A model generated the notes under the pieces. It was not told where the DNA came from. It saw only the letters and a list, made by a program, of their open reading frames with translations, and ran no database searches. The translations under genes and the position numbers were made by a program. Positions 1 through 7,292 of a DNA stretch of 17,029 bases are shown here, piece after piece. The stretch's first letter is position 1, and each line of letters opens with the position of its first letter. Source of the stretch: Thermoplasmata archaeon (GTDB taxonomy: Archaea > Thermoplasmatota > E2 > DHVEG-1 > B8-G13); assembly GCA_021162485.1 (NCBI GenBank), contig JAGGYP010000082.1, forward strand, positions 1 through 17,029, read 5' to 3'.

Positions 1-695
1 AAGGAGATGAAATACAAGTTCATATTCCAGCATGGCGTGCAGATATTTTGCATCAAATTGATCTTGTAGAAGATGTAGCAATTGGTTATGGTTTTGATAG
101 GTTTAAAACAGAATTACCAAAATCTATGACATTTGGAAAAGAACTGGAATATAAAGAGTTTCATACTATCCTTAGAAATATTTTAGTTGGCCTAGGGTTC
201 AACGAGGTTGTAACACTAAGTTTGACTAATGAAGATGACGAATACAAAAAAATGGGTTTAAATCTCAAACCACCTGTAAGAATAGAAAACCCTGTAGGGG
301 AGGAATATTCTATAGTCAGGTCTAGTTTGATTCCATCATTATTAAAAATATTGAGTAAGAATAAACATAACCCTTTGCCACAAAAGATTTTTGAAATAGG
401 TATAGTTACAGATGAAAACGCTCAGAACAGATGGCATCTAGCAGCTACTCAAATAGATGCAAAGGTAGGTTTTTCAGACTGCAAAGCATTGGTAGAGGCT
501 ATATTTAGAGATGCTGGTATTGAGTGGAAAACAGAAGAGAGGAATCACCCAGCGTTTATCAAAGGAAGATGTGCATCCATATTTGTTAAAAACAAGAAGA
601 TCGGTGTTTTCGGAGAAATTCATCCTAAAACAATAACTGCTTTTGAACTGGAGCATCCAATCATTTCATTTGAAATAGACATAGAAGGTTTCTAA
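1..695 (+). CDS. pheT: Phenylalanine--tRNA ligase beta subunit, C-terminal part
   Basis: The reading frame is open from base 3, so the gene starts before the window; about 230 C-terminal residues are present. PheT pairs with PheS in the cytoplasmic enzyme that charges tRNA-Phe. The first visible residues (PAWRADILHQIDLVEDVAIGYG) match the end of the B5 domain, where archaeal and bacterial PheT share the pattern P-W-R-x-D-I-x-x-x-x-D-L-I-E-D-V-A. The rest fits the catalytically inactive synthetase-like fold, including the block around IENPVGEEYSIVRSSLIPSLL. The protein ends at FEIDIEGF without an anticodon-binding FDX domain, as is usual for archaeal PheT. The TTG codon at 48 is internal, not a start. 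Family assignment is secure. Confidence 0.95.
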   Translation, partial: GDEIQVHIPAWRADILHQIDLVEDVAIGYGFDRFKTELPKSMTFGKELEYKEFHTILRNILVGLGFNEVVTLSLTNEDDEYKKMGLNLKPPVRIENPVGEEYSIVRSSLIPSLLKILSKNKHNPLPQKIFEIGIVTDENAQNRWHLAATQIDAKVGFSDCKALVEAIFRDAGIEWKTEERNHPAFIKGRCASIFVKNKKIGVFGEIHPKTITAFELEHPIISFEIDIEGF

Positions 696-699
696 AGAT

Positions 700-710
700 A
701 ATTTAATAAA
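700..710 (+). promoter_or_regulatory. Probable TATA box for the thiolase gene at 738
   Basis: An AT-only element (atttaataaa) is centred about 33 nt before the ATG at 738, in the 42-nt gap after pheT. With usual archaeal spacing, transcription would start very near the ATG, giving a leaderless or nearly leaderless mRNA. No Shine-Dalgarno sequence is visible before this ATG. Confidence 0.45.
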
Positions 711-737
711 GTCTGTTTTAATCTAACTTTAAGATTT

Positions 738-1652
738 ATGGTTAAAAAATGTAGTAAATGCAACAAACCAAGTATAACTTTTATAAGATACAATGGCACC
801 CATTTATGCAAAGAACACTTTATCGAGTATTTTGAAAAAAGGGTTAAGAAAGAAATAAAAAAACAGGGCAAGACAGAGTCAGGTAGTAGAATAGGTGTTG
901 CCTTGTCAGGAGGAAAAGATAGTACTGTAACTTTATTTATGCTAAAAAAGATTTTTTCTAAAAGAAAAGATGTAGATCTTTTTGCTATTTCAGTAGATGA
1001 AGGCATTAAAGACTATAGGGATAAGAGTTTGAAAATCGCTAGAGAAAATTGCAAAGAGATAGAAGTAGAGCATCATATAATTTCATTTAAAGAAACTATA
1101 GGCTACACTTTGGATGAGATAGTAAGCAAAAGTAAAGACCTTGGAGAATGCACATATTGTGGTGTCTTTAGGAGATTTTGTTTAAATAAAAAGGCAAGAG
1201 AACTAGAATTAAACAAAATCGCAACAGGTCATAATTTGGATGATTTTTCTCAGTCTATCCTTATGAACTTTGTCAATGGAGATTTAGAAAAACTAGCTAG
1301 GTTAGGCCCCCATATCAAGGTACAACCCGGTCTTATACCAAGGATTTTACCACTTAGAGTAATACCTGAAAAAGAAGTCACACTTTATGCGATAATCAAC
1401 AACATAAAATTCTATGATGGAATCTGCCCATATTCTATTCATGCACTAAGAGGAAAATTCAGAGATATTCTAGATGAGTTAGAATATATTAACCCAGGAA
1501 CTAGACACAGCATAGTAAAATCCTATGATGGCATAAAAGATATTTTGATTCAAAAGTTTCCACCAGCTAAATTAAATAAATGTAAGATTTGCGGTGAACC
1601 AACTTCGCAGGAGATTTGTAAAGCCTGTGAACTATTAAGAAGCTTGAAGTGA
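738..1652 (+). CDS. ttuA: tRNA 2-thiolation enzyme, TtuA/NcsA family PP-loop ATPase
   Basis: The 304-residue protein activates a tRNA uridine by adenylation and replaces oxygen with sulfur. The PP-loop SGGKDS is at residues 57-62. A CxxC pair at C138/C141 and a third cysteine at C230 (GICPYS) match the three ligands of the catalytic [4Fe-4S] cluster known in TtuA. There is an N-terminal zinc site (C5, C8, C24, H27) and a C-terminal zinc ribbon (C282, C285, C294, C297), the architecture of the TIGR00269-type family. Members include TtuA (s2T54 in thermophiles) and NcsA/Ncs6 (s2U34); sequence alone does not separate these here, so the gene symbol is provisional. It runs tail to tail into the next gene with two bases between stop codons. 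Confidence 0.85.
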   Translation: MVKKCSKCNKPSITFIRYNGTHLCKEHFIEYFEKRVKKEIKKQGKTESGSRIGVALSGGKDSTVTLFMLKKIFSKRKDVDLFAISVDEGIKDYRDKSLKIARENCKEIEVEHHIISFKETIGYTLDEIVSKSKDLGECTYCGVFRRFCLNKKARELELNKIATGHNLDDFSQSILMNFVNGDLEKLARLGPHIKVQPGLIPRILPLRVIPEKEVTLYAIINNIKFYDGICPYSIHALRGKFRDILDELEYINPGTRHSIVKSYDGIKDILIQKFPPAKLNKCKICGEPTSQEICKACELLRSLK

Positions 1653-1654
1653 AT

Positions 1655-2308
1655 CTATGGCCATTTTAGATAGGTTCCACAACTGTGACAGGGATTCTCA
1701 TCATATTCTATAATTTCTCCACATTTTGGACATTTGTAAATTTTCTTCTGCTGAGAGGTAGTTGTCTCTTCTTTCCTGGGTGGAGTGGTTATAGTGGTTT
1801 CTTCTTTAGTCGCCTTTTCATCAAGCTCTTCTTCAGGGAATATGTATGTTATACTCAAAAATGCTGAAACTGAGCCAAGTATCGCGGAAGGAACCAATGT
1901 CAATATAAACTGCTTAATTGCCCCTACAACATCGAACTCAGCATTTGATGCTGTAGCTGTTCCGCCTTTTATTGTAAATGTTACATATAATAAGCCTATT
2001 ATTATAAATAGAAGTAGTATTGTCCCTATTGCACCTGTTACTGCGCCGGATATTAGAGCATCCTTCTTATTCATAGCAAGTTTACCTTGTAAAATACCAA
2101 CGATTAATGCTAATATGGTAGCAACGATAGGAATTGTAAGCAGGTTACCCATAACTTGGAATATCATGGAAAAAGCTGCACTGGGATCATTGCCAGAGGG
2201 TGTTGGGGACATTAAAATGTTTAATAAGATTCCCAAACCGCTTACGATACCAACTAGGATAAAAAACAGCAGTCCATAGCTTATGTTCCTACCTAAACTC
2301 ACTTTCAT
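1655..2308 (-). CDS. Four-helix membrane protein with C-terminal zinc ribbon, function unknown
   Basis: I do not recognise a named family. The 217-residue product shows four hydrophobic segments at about residues 10-32, 52-73, 88-110 and 132-156. A charged, Thr/Glu-rich linker (about 158-188) follows, then a compact zinc ribbon with CxxC pairs C193/C196 and C207/C210. With a short N-terminus and an even number of helices, the linker and ribbon should lie on the cytoplasmic side, though this is inferred. Small zinc ribbons on membrane proteins are common in archaea and usually serve as docking or stability modules. The start ATG has a purine-rich stretch (ggatggga) about 6 nt upstream. It is divergent from radB and convergent with the thiolase. 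Confidence 0.8.
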   Translation of the reverse strand: MKVSLGRNISYGLLFFILVGIVSGLGILLNILMSPTPSGNDPSAAFSMIFQVMGNLLTIPIVATILALIVGILQGKLAMNKKDALISGAVTGAIGTILLLFIIIGLLYVTFTIKGGTATASNAEFDVVGAIKQFILTLVPSAILGSVSAFLSITYIFPEEELDEKATKEETTITTPPRKEETTTSQQKKIYKCPKCGEIIEYDENPCHSCGTYLKWP

Positions 2309-2348
2309 TTTTTACATCCCATCCATTTTTTGTAATCTATTTTATTTT

Positions 2349-2359
2349 TTATTTAATTT
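2349..2359 (+). promoter_or_regulatory. Possible TATA box for radB
   Basis: A T/A run (ttatttaattt) lies about 30-38 nt before the radB ATG at 2388, in the 79-nt divergent gap. The position fits a short-leader or leaderless transcript. The whole gap is T-rich, so the exact element is uncertain. Confidence 0.3.
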
Positions 2360-2387
2360 TTCCTCAGAAAGTTTTTAATTTTAGAAT

Positions 2388-3074
2388 ATGCTGACATTTA
2401 CTGTGCAAAAAAATGATATTAAAAAGCTAAGGATAAACTGTAAACCTTTAGATGATTTGTTAGGTGGAGGATTAGAAAGTGGTATAATCACTGAATTTTA
2501 TGGTGAGGCAGGTAGTGGCAAAACAAATATTTGTATTCAGACAGCAAGAGAATGTGTGTTAAATAATATTGGCAAAGTTGCTTATGTTGATGCAGAAGGT
2601 GTTTCAATGGAGAGATTTGTTCAGATATGTGAGAATATTGATTATAATAAAATCCTTTCAAATACGATATTCTTTAATCCTTCTTCCTTTTTAGAACAAG
2701 AAAAAATGGTGTTAAATCTCTCTAGAATAAAAAATATTGGGCTTATAGTTGTAGATACCATCAATATGTTTTATCGAATAATGATAGAGGATGATGAAGA
2801 AGGCGCCAATAGATCATTGGTTAGGCAATTGACCACTTTACAACTTCTTGCAAGGAGGAAGAATCTATATGTTATAATCACTAGTCAGGTGTATACAGCT
2901 GAGGATGGAGATTTTAGACCCTTTGCAGGGAGAGGCATAGAGCATATAGCGAAGACTATTGTAAAGTTGGAGAGGATTGGTAAGGGAAAAAGAAAAGCAG
3001 TCATTATGAAACACAGGTCTCAGCCAGAAGGCAAGGAGGCAATATTTCATATAACCAAAAATGGGTTAGAGTAG
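2388..3074 (+). CDS. radB: DNA repair and recombination protein RadB
   Basis: RadB is a RecA-fold paralogue of archaeal RadA, a RAD51/DMC1 relative. It binds DNA and nucleotide and is thought to assist or modulate homologous recombination. The 228 residues give only the ATPase core, without the N-terminal helix-hairpin-helix domain of RadA, which identifies RadB. Walker A is GEAGSGKT at 39-46; Walker B is LIVVD at 119-123; the C-terminal region has the RadB-like sequence RGIEHIAKTIVKLERIGKGKR. The opening part (PLDDLLGGGLESGIITEFYG) is typical of RadA/RadB. It is probably transcribed alone, since a separate strong TATA box for the ribosomal operon follows directly. Confidence 0.95.
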   Translation: MLTFTVQKNDIKKLRINCKPLDDLLGGGLESGIITEFYGEAGSGKTNICIQTARECVLNNIGKVAYVDAEGVSMERFVQICENIDYNKILSNTIFFNPSSFLEQEKMVLNLSRIKNIGLIVVDTINMFYRIMIEDDEEGANRSLVRQLTTLQLLARRKNLYVIITSQVYTAEDGDFRPFAGRGIEHIAKTIVKLERIGKGKRKAVIMKHRSQPEGKEAIFHITKNGLE

Positions 3075-3080
3075 GTGAAA

Positions 3081-3092
3081 AGTTTTTATATA
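3081..3092 (+). promoter_or_regulatory. TATA box of the L7Ae-S28e-L24e operon
   Basis: The sequence gtttttatata, preceded by gaaaa as a possible BRE, lies just after the radB stop. With standard spacing the transcript would start near 3115-3120, giving a leader of about 50 nt. This is one of the clearest TATA matches in the window, as expected for a ribosomal operon. A strong Shine-Dalgarno (aggagg, 3151-3156) lies 10 nt before the L7Ae ATG. Confidence 0.7.
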
Positions 3093-3166
3093 ACTCTTGC
3101 ATTCCAAGTTTTACATCTTAGAGAAAAGGCTATGAATTCTCAATAAGAGAAGGAGGCCAAAAATAT

Positions 3167-3541
3167 ATGCCAATATATGTAAAATTTAAACCATCAAAGG
3201 ATTTGGAAAACCTAGCATATGAGATTGTTGAAAAGGCAAGAGCAACTGGAAAAATATGCAAAGGTACAAACGAGACTACAAAACGCGTAGAGAGAGGAGA
3301 AGCAAAACTAGTAGTAATGGCTGAGGATGTCTCACCAGAGGAAATACTTGCACATATGCCAATACTCTGTGAGGAGAAAAACATACCTTACACCTATGTG
3401 TCAAGCAAGGCAGAACTTGGCAGAGCAGCTGGTCTAGATGTCTCAGCAGCATCTGTTGGAATAATAGAAATAGACAAAGAATCAAAAAATTTATTAGACA
3501 ATATTGTTAAGAAAATAGGAGAAGAGAAGAAGCAAACCTAG
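3167..3541 (+). CDS. rpl7ae: Large-subunit ribosomal protein L7Ae (eL8)
   Basis: The 124-residue protein binds kink-turn RNA. In archaea it is a part of the large ribosomal subunit and also of box C/D and H/ACA guide RNPs and RNase P. The RNA-contact motif GTNETTK is at residues 33-39, and the [13 protein letters not shown] and LGRAAG blocks are typical of the family. Length is normal. The ATG at 3167 is fixed by an aggagg ribosome-binding site 10 nt upstream. First gene of a three-gene operon with S28e (11 nt gap) and L24e. Confidence 0.97.
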   Translation: MPIYVKFKPSKDLENLAYEIVEKARATGKICKGTNETTKRVERGEAKLVVMAEDVSPEEILAHMPILCEEKNIPYTYVSSKAELGRAAGLDVSAASVGIIEIDKESKNLLDNIVKKIGEEKKQT

Positions 3542-3552
3542 AGTGATATTTT

Positions 3553-3762
3553 ATGGTAGATGATAGCATACCCTGTGAGGTTGTGGAAATAGTTGGCAGA
3601 ACAGGAATGGCTGGAGAGGCAACTCAGGTTAAACTGAGAGTACTAGATGGACCAGATAAGGGAAAAATCATTACTAGAAATGTCATGGGACCAGTACAGC
3701 TTGGCGATATACTAATGTTATTAGAAACACAGAGAGAGGTTCGTAAAATTAGGAAGAAGTAG
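3553..3762 (+). CDS. rps28e: Small-subunit ribosomal protein S28e (eS28)
   Basis: The 69-residue protein is a small OB-fold-like component of the 30S subunit near the mRNA exit region. The sequence shows the family pattern from [12 protein letters not shown] through the central [17 protein letters not shown] to the basic tail RKIRKK, and the length is normal. It sits between L7Ae and L24e, the conserved archaeal order, and is cotranscribed with them. The ribosome-binding site (gagtgat, overlapping the L7Ae stop) is weak. Confidence 0.97.
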   Translation: MVDDSIPCEVVEIVGRTGMAGEATQVKLRVLDGPDKGKIITRNVMGPVQLGDILMLLETQREVRKIRKK

Positions 3763-3773
3763 AGAGATGAAAT

Positions 3774-3968
3774 ATGGTAGAAAGAAGGATATGTTCATTT
3801 TGTAAAAACGAAATCGAACCAGGCACAGGTAAAATGTACGTTAGAAAAGATGGAACCATATACTTTTTCTGCAGCACTAAATGTCAGAAAAACATGTTAA
3901 AACTAAAGAGAGTACCCAGAAGAATCAGATGGAGCAAATTCTACGTAAAAGAAAAGAAATCAGCATAA
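3774..3968 (+). CDS. rpl24e: Large-subunit ribosomal protein L24e (eL24)
   Basis: The 64-residue zinc-binding protein of the large subunit has its zinc ligands in the typical form CxxC (C7, C10) and CxxxC (C33, C37), followed by the basic segment RVPRRIRWSKF. It starts 11 nt after the S28e stop with a gagatga ribosome-binding site. In many archaea ndk and infB follow this gene. Here larA follows instead, behind its own TATA box, so the conserved cluster ends at L24e. Confidence 0.97.
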   Translation: MVERRICSFCKNEIEPGTGKMYVRKDGTIYFFCSTKCQKNMLKLKRVPRRIRWSKFYVKEKKSA

Positions 3969-3986
3969 AAATTTATATTTATATTT
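3969..3986 (+). promoter_or_regulatory. TATA box of larA
   Basis: An extended AT-rich element (atttatatttatatttt) begins directly after the L24e stop and lies about 30-40 nt before the larA ATG. It suggests that larA is transcribed separately from the ribosomal genes, with a short leader. An aggtga element (3995-4000) lies 12 nt before the ATG, which is rather far for a ribosome-binding site. Confidence 0.6.
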
Positions 3987-4012
3987 TCTATTGCAGGTGA
4001 TAGAAAACAATA

Positions 4013-5275
4013 ATGCAAGTACAACTCCCTTATGGTAGAGGAACAATACCAATAGACATCCCAGATAGAAACTTACAAAAAGTTATTTTGCCCAAGGAGA
4101 TAATACAGCCAGATAGGCCAGAGGTTATAATTAGAAACGCTCTTTTTAACCCCATAGGCACAGACAGGCTTTCTCAAATCGCTACAGAATATGATAAGGT
4201 TGCCATACTTGTTGATGATTATACTAGACCCTGTCCAACAAAAACATTATTACCACCTGTTTTAGAGGAACTACAGCATGCAAATGTTAGAGATTCAAAT
4301 ATTGTAATAATAGTTGCAAACGGAACACATAAACCACCATCAGATGAAATGAAAAGAGAAATCGTAGGAGACAAGGTTTTCAGAAACTATCGAGTAATAT
4401 CAAATGATTATGTAAACGGCGAATTCTATACAGTTGGCAAGAGTAAATTTGGCAACGAGATAGAGGTTTTAAGAGAATATGTAGAGGCTGACATCAAAGT
4501 TATACTAGGTGACATTGAGTACCATTATTTCGCAGGATACGGTGGTACAAGAAAAAGCATACTGCCAGGTATATCATCAAGCAGAACTATTCATAACAAC
4601 CATAAAATGATGTTTGATGAGAATGCAAGGGCTGGCGTGTTAAAAGAAAACCCTGTACATCAGGAGATGAACGAAGCCATGCATCTAGCCGGCTGCGATT
4701 TTGCATTAAATGTTGTTTTAAACTCTAGACAAAGAATAGTAGGTGCCTGGGCAGGAAACCCTGACCTAGTTTTAGACGCAGGAGCAAAACTTGTTGACGA
4801 GATGTATAAAATAAATGTTGATCAAAAAGCAGACATAGTAATATCAGCTGCTAGTGGACACCCACATGATTTGGACTTGTATCAAGCATACAAGGCACTG
4901 CACACAGTGTTACCAGTTACCAAAGAAAATGGTGTAATAATACTAGTTGCAGAATGTAAAAACGGACATGGTAATGAGATTTATTATGAGTGGATGAAAA
5001 AGTATAAAACAGCAAAAGAAGTAGAAGAAAAACTGAAACAATCCTTTGTCATGGGTGCACACAAGACATACTACCATCTAAAAGCCATTGAGAACCATGA
5101 AGTTATCTTTGTCTCATCAATGGATAAAACAGAGGTAGAAGAAACATTTAGATTCAAACATGCAAAAGATCTAGATGATGCGCTAAAAAAAGCATTCGAC
5201 ATAGCAGGCAAAGATGCCACTATTTTTGCTGTTCCCCAAGGCACAACCACCTTGTTAAAAACTAAGGTTAAATAA
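4013..5275 (+). CDS. larA: Nickel-pincer-nucleotide-dependent racemase, LarA family
   Basis: LarA enzymes interconvert stereoisomers of 2-hydroxy acids by hydride transfer to a nickel pincer nucleotide (NPN) cofactor tethered to a lysine. The 420 residues match the family length. The key residues of Lactiplantibacillus LarA (H108, H174, K184, H200) have counterparts H106 (NGTHKP), H171 (EYHYF), K181 (GGTRKSILPG) and H197 (HNNHK), with almost the same spacing. DDYTRP at 68-73 is the usual N-terminal family motif. This is therefore likely an active, cofactor-loaded enzyme. The family includes racemases for lactate, malate, aromatic hydroxy acids and others, so the substrate here is open. The cofactor needs LarB (present at 13740-14522), LarE and LarC (not in the window). 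Flanked by the ribosomal operon and the adenosine-specific kinase gene. Confidence 0.9.
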   Translation: MQVQLPYGRGTIPIDIPDRNLQKVILPKEIIQPDRPEVIIRNALFNPIGTDRLSQIATEYDKVAILVDDYTRPCPTKTLLPPVLEELQHANVRDSNIVIIVANGTHKPPSDEMKREIVGDKVFRNYRVISNDYVNGEFYTVGKSKFGNEIEVLREYVEADIKVILGDIEYHYFAGYGGTRKSILPGISSSRTIHNNHKMMFDENARAGVLKENPVHQEMNEAMHLAGCDFALNVVLNSRQRIVGAWAGNPDLVLDAGAKLVDEMYKINVDQKADIVISAASGHPHDLDLYQAYKALHTVLPVTKENGVIILVAECKNGHGNEIYYEWMKKYKTAKEVEEKLKQSFVMGAHKTYYHLKAIENHEVIFVSSMDKTEVEETFRFKHAKDLDDALKKAFDIAGKDATIFAVPQGTTTLLKTKVK

Positions 5276-5284
5276 AACTAACCC

Positions 5285-5309
5285 CTCTTTCCCACTTTCT
5301 ATATTTTTT
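5285..5309 (+). terminator. Possible T-rich terminator after larA
   Basis: A pyrimidine-rich tract ending in a run of six T lies 10-35 nt after the larA stop. Archaeal RNA polymerase can terminate at T-runs without a hairpin. It is followed by a fresh TATA box, so termination here makes sense, but this rests on composition alone. Confidence 0.3.
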
Positions 5310-5320
5310 GACTTTGACAC

Positions 5321-5330
5321 AATTTATATA
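5321..5330 (+). promoter_or_regulatory. TATA box of the adenosine-specific kinase gene
   Basis: The element aatttatata lies about 50 nt before the preferred ATG at 5378. It would place the transcript start near 5353, leaving a leader of about 25 nt that carries the ggggg-type ribosome-binding site at 5362-5367. Confidence 0.55.
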
Positions 5331-5377
5331 GTTATTTCTTCATTTTTAAATTGAAACATATGGGGGTAAGAAAAAAG

Positions 5378-5881
5378 ATGGAAGACATCAGAATAAAGAT
5401 TGTGGATATTGAGAAGCCAGATGAGATAAATTTTATTCTCGGCCAGACTCATTTCATAAAAACAGTAGAAGATCTTTACGAAACCATGGTAAACTCTAAT
5501 CCAAATGCAAAATTTGGCATAGCATTCTGTGAAGCTAGTGGTGCATGTAAGATTAGAGTCGAAGGTAATGATGAGGAGATGAAAAAGCTTGCTGTTAAAA
5601 ATGCTGAGAAAATAAGTGCAGGTCATACTTTTATAATATTTATGAAGGATTGTTATCCAATAAATGTTTTAAATGCAATCAAGCAAGTACCAGAGGTTTG
5701 TTCAATATTCTGCGCTACAGCAAATCCAACTAGGGTTATAATTGCAGAGGCAGATAATAGAGGCGAAACCGGTAGAGGCATACTAGGAGTGATAGATGGG
5801 TTTATACCAAAAGGCATAGAAAATGAAAACGATATAAAGTGGAGGAAAGATTTTCTTAGAAAGATTGGCTACAAGCTATAG
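5378..5881 (+). CDS. Adenosine-specific kinase family protein (PF04008/COG1839)
   Basis: The 167-residue protein matches the small family named adenosine-specific kinase. Recognisable family blocks are ILGQTHFIKTVEDLYE near the N-terminus, KFGIAFCEASG, AEKISAGHTFI, YPINVLNAIKQVPEVC, CATANP and GRGILGVIDG, ending in RKDFLRKIGYK. The name comes from structural work showing nucleoside and nucleotide binding; the physiological role is poorly defined. I chose the ATG at 5378 because family members begin within a few residues of this point and because a gggggtaa ribosome-binding site lies about 8 nt upstream. In-frame starts at 5351 (TTG) and 5360 (ATG) lie before that site. It is convergent with pcm, one base apart. 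Confidence 0.85.
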   Translation: MEDIRIKIVDIEKPDEINFILGQTHFIKTVEDLYETMVNSNPNAKFGIAFCEASGACKIRVEGNDEEMKKLAVKNAEKISAGHTFIIFMKDCYPINVLNAIKQVPEVCSIFCATANPTRVIIAEADNRGETGRGILGVIDGFIPKGIENENDIKWRKDFLRKIGYKL

Positions 5882-5882
5882 A

Positions 5883-6539
5883 TTAAAATCCATATTTTCC
5901 AACCAGTGGAACAAAAGCACATTCACCTAAATTTTTAGTAGAAATCTTACCATTTTCTTTCTTAAGTAGTATGAGATCACAATAGTAACGACCCACAGGT
6001 ATCAAAAGTAGCCCAGGATCTTTTAGTTGGTCTATTAATGGTTTTGGGATATCTGGTGCTGCACATGTTACATATATTCTATCGTAGGGTGCAAATTTTT
6101 CTAAGCCGAGAGAACCATCACCTACAAAGATTTCCACATTTTTTATACCAGTCTTCCTAATGTTCTCTCTCGCCATATCTGCAAGCTCTTTTATTCTCTC
6201 AACACTATATACTTTGCCTTTCTCACCAATAATTTTTGATACTATCGCGGCATGGTAACCAGAGCCTGATCCAATCTCTAGCACCTTTTGCCCTTTTTTT
6301 AAAACAAGTGCTTCACACATTATCGCAACCATATGTGGCGCTGAAATAGTTTGTCCAAAACCTATCTCAAGGGGAGTGTCCAGATAAGCAGATTTTTTTA
6401 GATGATCAGGAACAAAGTTCTCTCTGGGTGTTTCAAGAAATGCTTTTTCAACCTCTGGAGTTCTTATATATCCCTCTTTTTTTAGTTCTTTAACAAGTCT
6501 AGCACGCTCAGAATTGTGTTGAATTTTTTGCACCTCCAA
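5883..6539 (-). CDS. pcm: Protein-L-isoaspartate O-methyltransferase
   Basis: PCMT methylates isoaspartyl residues formed by protein ageing, using S-adenosylmethionine, to start their repair. Family features are the [13 protein letters not shown] block (about 60-72), SAM-binding motif [10 protein letters not shown] (87-95), the acidic post-I site VYSVER, VGDGSLG, and the conserved FVPLVGKYG near the C-terminus. Length is normal. The coordinate given starts at a TTG (6539-6537), but a perfect GGAGGTG ribosome-binding site lies just after that TTG and 6 nt before an in-frame ATT (6524-6522). Initiation at that ATT would give a protein five residues shorter and closer to family N-termini. It lies directly downstream of the HAD phosphatase gene, 2 nt by the TTG start, so the two are probably cotranscribed. 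Confidence 0.93.
   Translation of the reverse strand: MEVQKIQHNSERARLVKELKKEGYIRTPEVEKAFLETPRENFVPDHLKKSAYLDTPLEIGFGQTISAPHMVAIMCEALVLKKGQKVLEIGSGSGYHAAIVSKIIGEKGKVYSVERIKELADMARENIRKTGIKNVEIFVGDGSLGLEKFAPYDRIYVTCAAPDIPKPLIDQLKDPGLLLIPVGRYYCDLILLKKENGKISTKNLGECAFVPLVGKYGF
6531..6537 (-). promoter_or_regulatory. Perfect Shine-Dalgarno of pcm that points to an ATT start
   Basis: On the minus strand GGAGGTG is followed by caaaaa and then ATT at 6524-6522. The site cannot serve the TTG at 6539 because it lies downstream of it, and it overlaps the only in-frame GTG (6533-6531). The 6-nt spacing to ATT is near ideal. Confidence 0.6.
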
Positions 6540-6541
6540 AC

Positions 6542-7195
6542 TTAAATATAATCTATTACATCTAATATGTTATCGATTTTGATATCTGCAACCTTTTGGA
6601 CCTCTGGAGGCGCCCTGTAAGCAAAACTTAAACCAGATTTTTTTAGCATGTAAATATCAACTGGGCCATCCCCAATACTCAAGGTTTCATCAATAGAGAT
6701 ACCTAGTTTGTTACAGAGATCTCTGAGTGCATCACTTTTACAGATAGAATAAGACCTGCAGTGGTTTTTCCTTCTAACAATATTTTTATTATATATTTCA
6801 ACCTCGCCAGTTAAAACACCGTTTTTATCTACTTTTAACTTGTTGGATAAGGCCAAATCCATACCTAATTTGTTTTTGACAACCTCAGAAGCAAGATTGT
6901 AGCCAGCACTTATTATAGCTGTTTTTATACCATATTCTTTAAGCTTCTCTATTAATTCTTCTACACCCTTATTAAATGGAATCGTATCCACAATTTTCAT
7001 AAAATCATGTTTCTTTATACCCTTTAACAATTTCGCTATCCTTACAGTTTTTTCAAAATTGAATATATCGCTTTCTATTATCTTCGTAACATCGTCTATT
7101 ATACCGATTTCTTCTGCTACAACAAATATACTTCTCTTGTGCAATAGGGTACCATCCATGTCAAAGGCTGCTAATTTGTACTTCGAAGATTTCAT
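6542..7195 (-). CDS. HAD-superfamily phosphatase, SerB-like
   Basis: The 217-residue protein is a haloacid dehalogenase-type phosphohydrolase. Motif I is FDMDGT at 11-16 (nucleophile D12, acid/base D14), the motif II serine is in AIISAG (about 93-98), and motif IV is GDGPVD near the C-terminus. Overall order and length match phosphoserine phosphatase (SerB), the last step of serine synthesis from 3-phosphoglycerate. However, the GDG-P-V-D form and an internal CRSYSICKS segment are not diagnostic, so other small phosphomonoesters are possible. A purine-rich ggggtt lies before the ATG. It is divergent from carbamate kinase and probably cotranscribed with pcm. I leave the symbol empty because the substrate is uncertain. 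Confidence 0.8.
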   Translation of the reverse strand: MKSSKYKLAAFDMDGTLLHKRSIFVVAEEIGIIDDVTKIIESDIFNFEKTVRIAKLLKGIKKHDFMKIVDTIPFNKGVEELIEKLKEYGIKTAIISAGYNLASEVVKNKLGMDLALSNKLKVDKNGVLTGEVEIYNKNIVRRKNHCRSYSICKSDALRDLCNKLGISIDETLSIGDGPVDIYMLKKSGLSFAYRAPPEVQKVADIKIDNILDVIDYI

Positions 7196-7261
7196 AGAAA
7201 ACCCCTTACTAAAAATTAAAATAGATGTTATAAAGATATTGAAAATCGAGAACGGTTGATT

Positions 7262-7273
7262 TTTTATATTTAA
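7262..7273 (+). promoter_or_regulatory. TATA box of carbamate kinase gene
   Basis: The element ttttatatttaa is centred about 26 nt before the ATG at 7293, the distance expected when transcription starts at the A of the start codon. No ribosome-binding site is visible, so the mRNA is probably leaderless. Confidence 0.6.
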
Positions 7274-7292
7274 ATGTTGTTTTACATCTTCT

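Noticed and set aside
1785..2279. Open frame of 164 codons on the plus strand opposite the membrane protein gene
   Set aside because: The minus-strand frame has a coherent four-helix and zinc-ribbon layout; the plus frame is its complement and shows no family features.
2388..3074. RadA recombinase
   Set aside because: The protein lacks the N-terminal helix-hairpin-helix domain and has only about 228 residues, which fits RadB.
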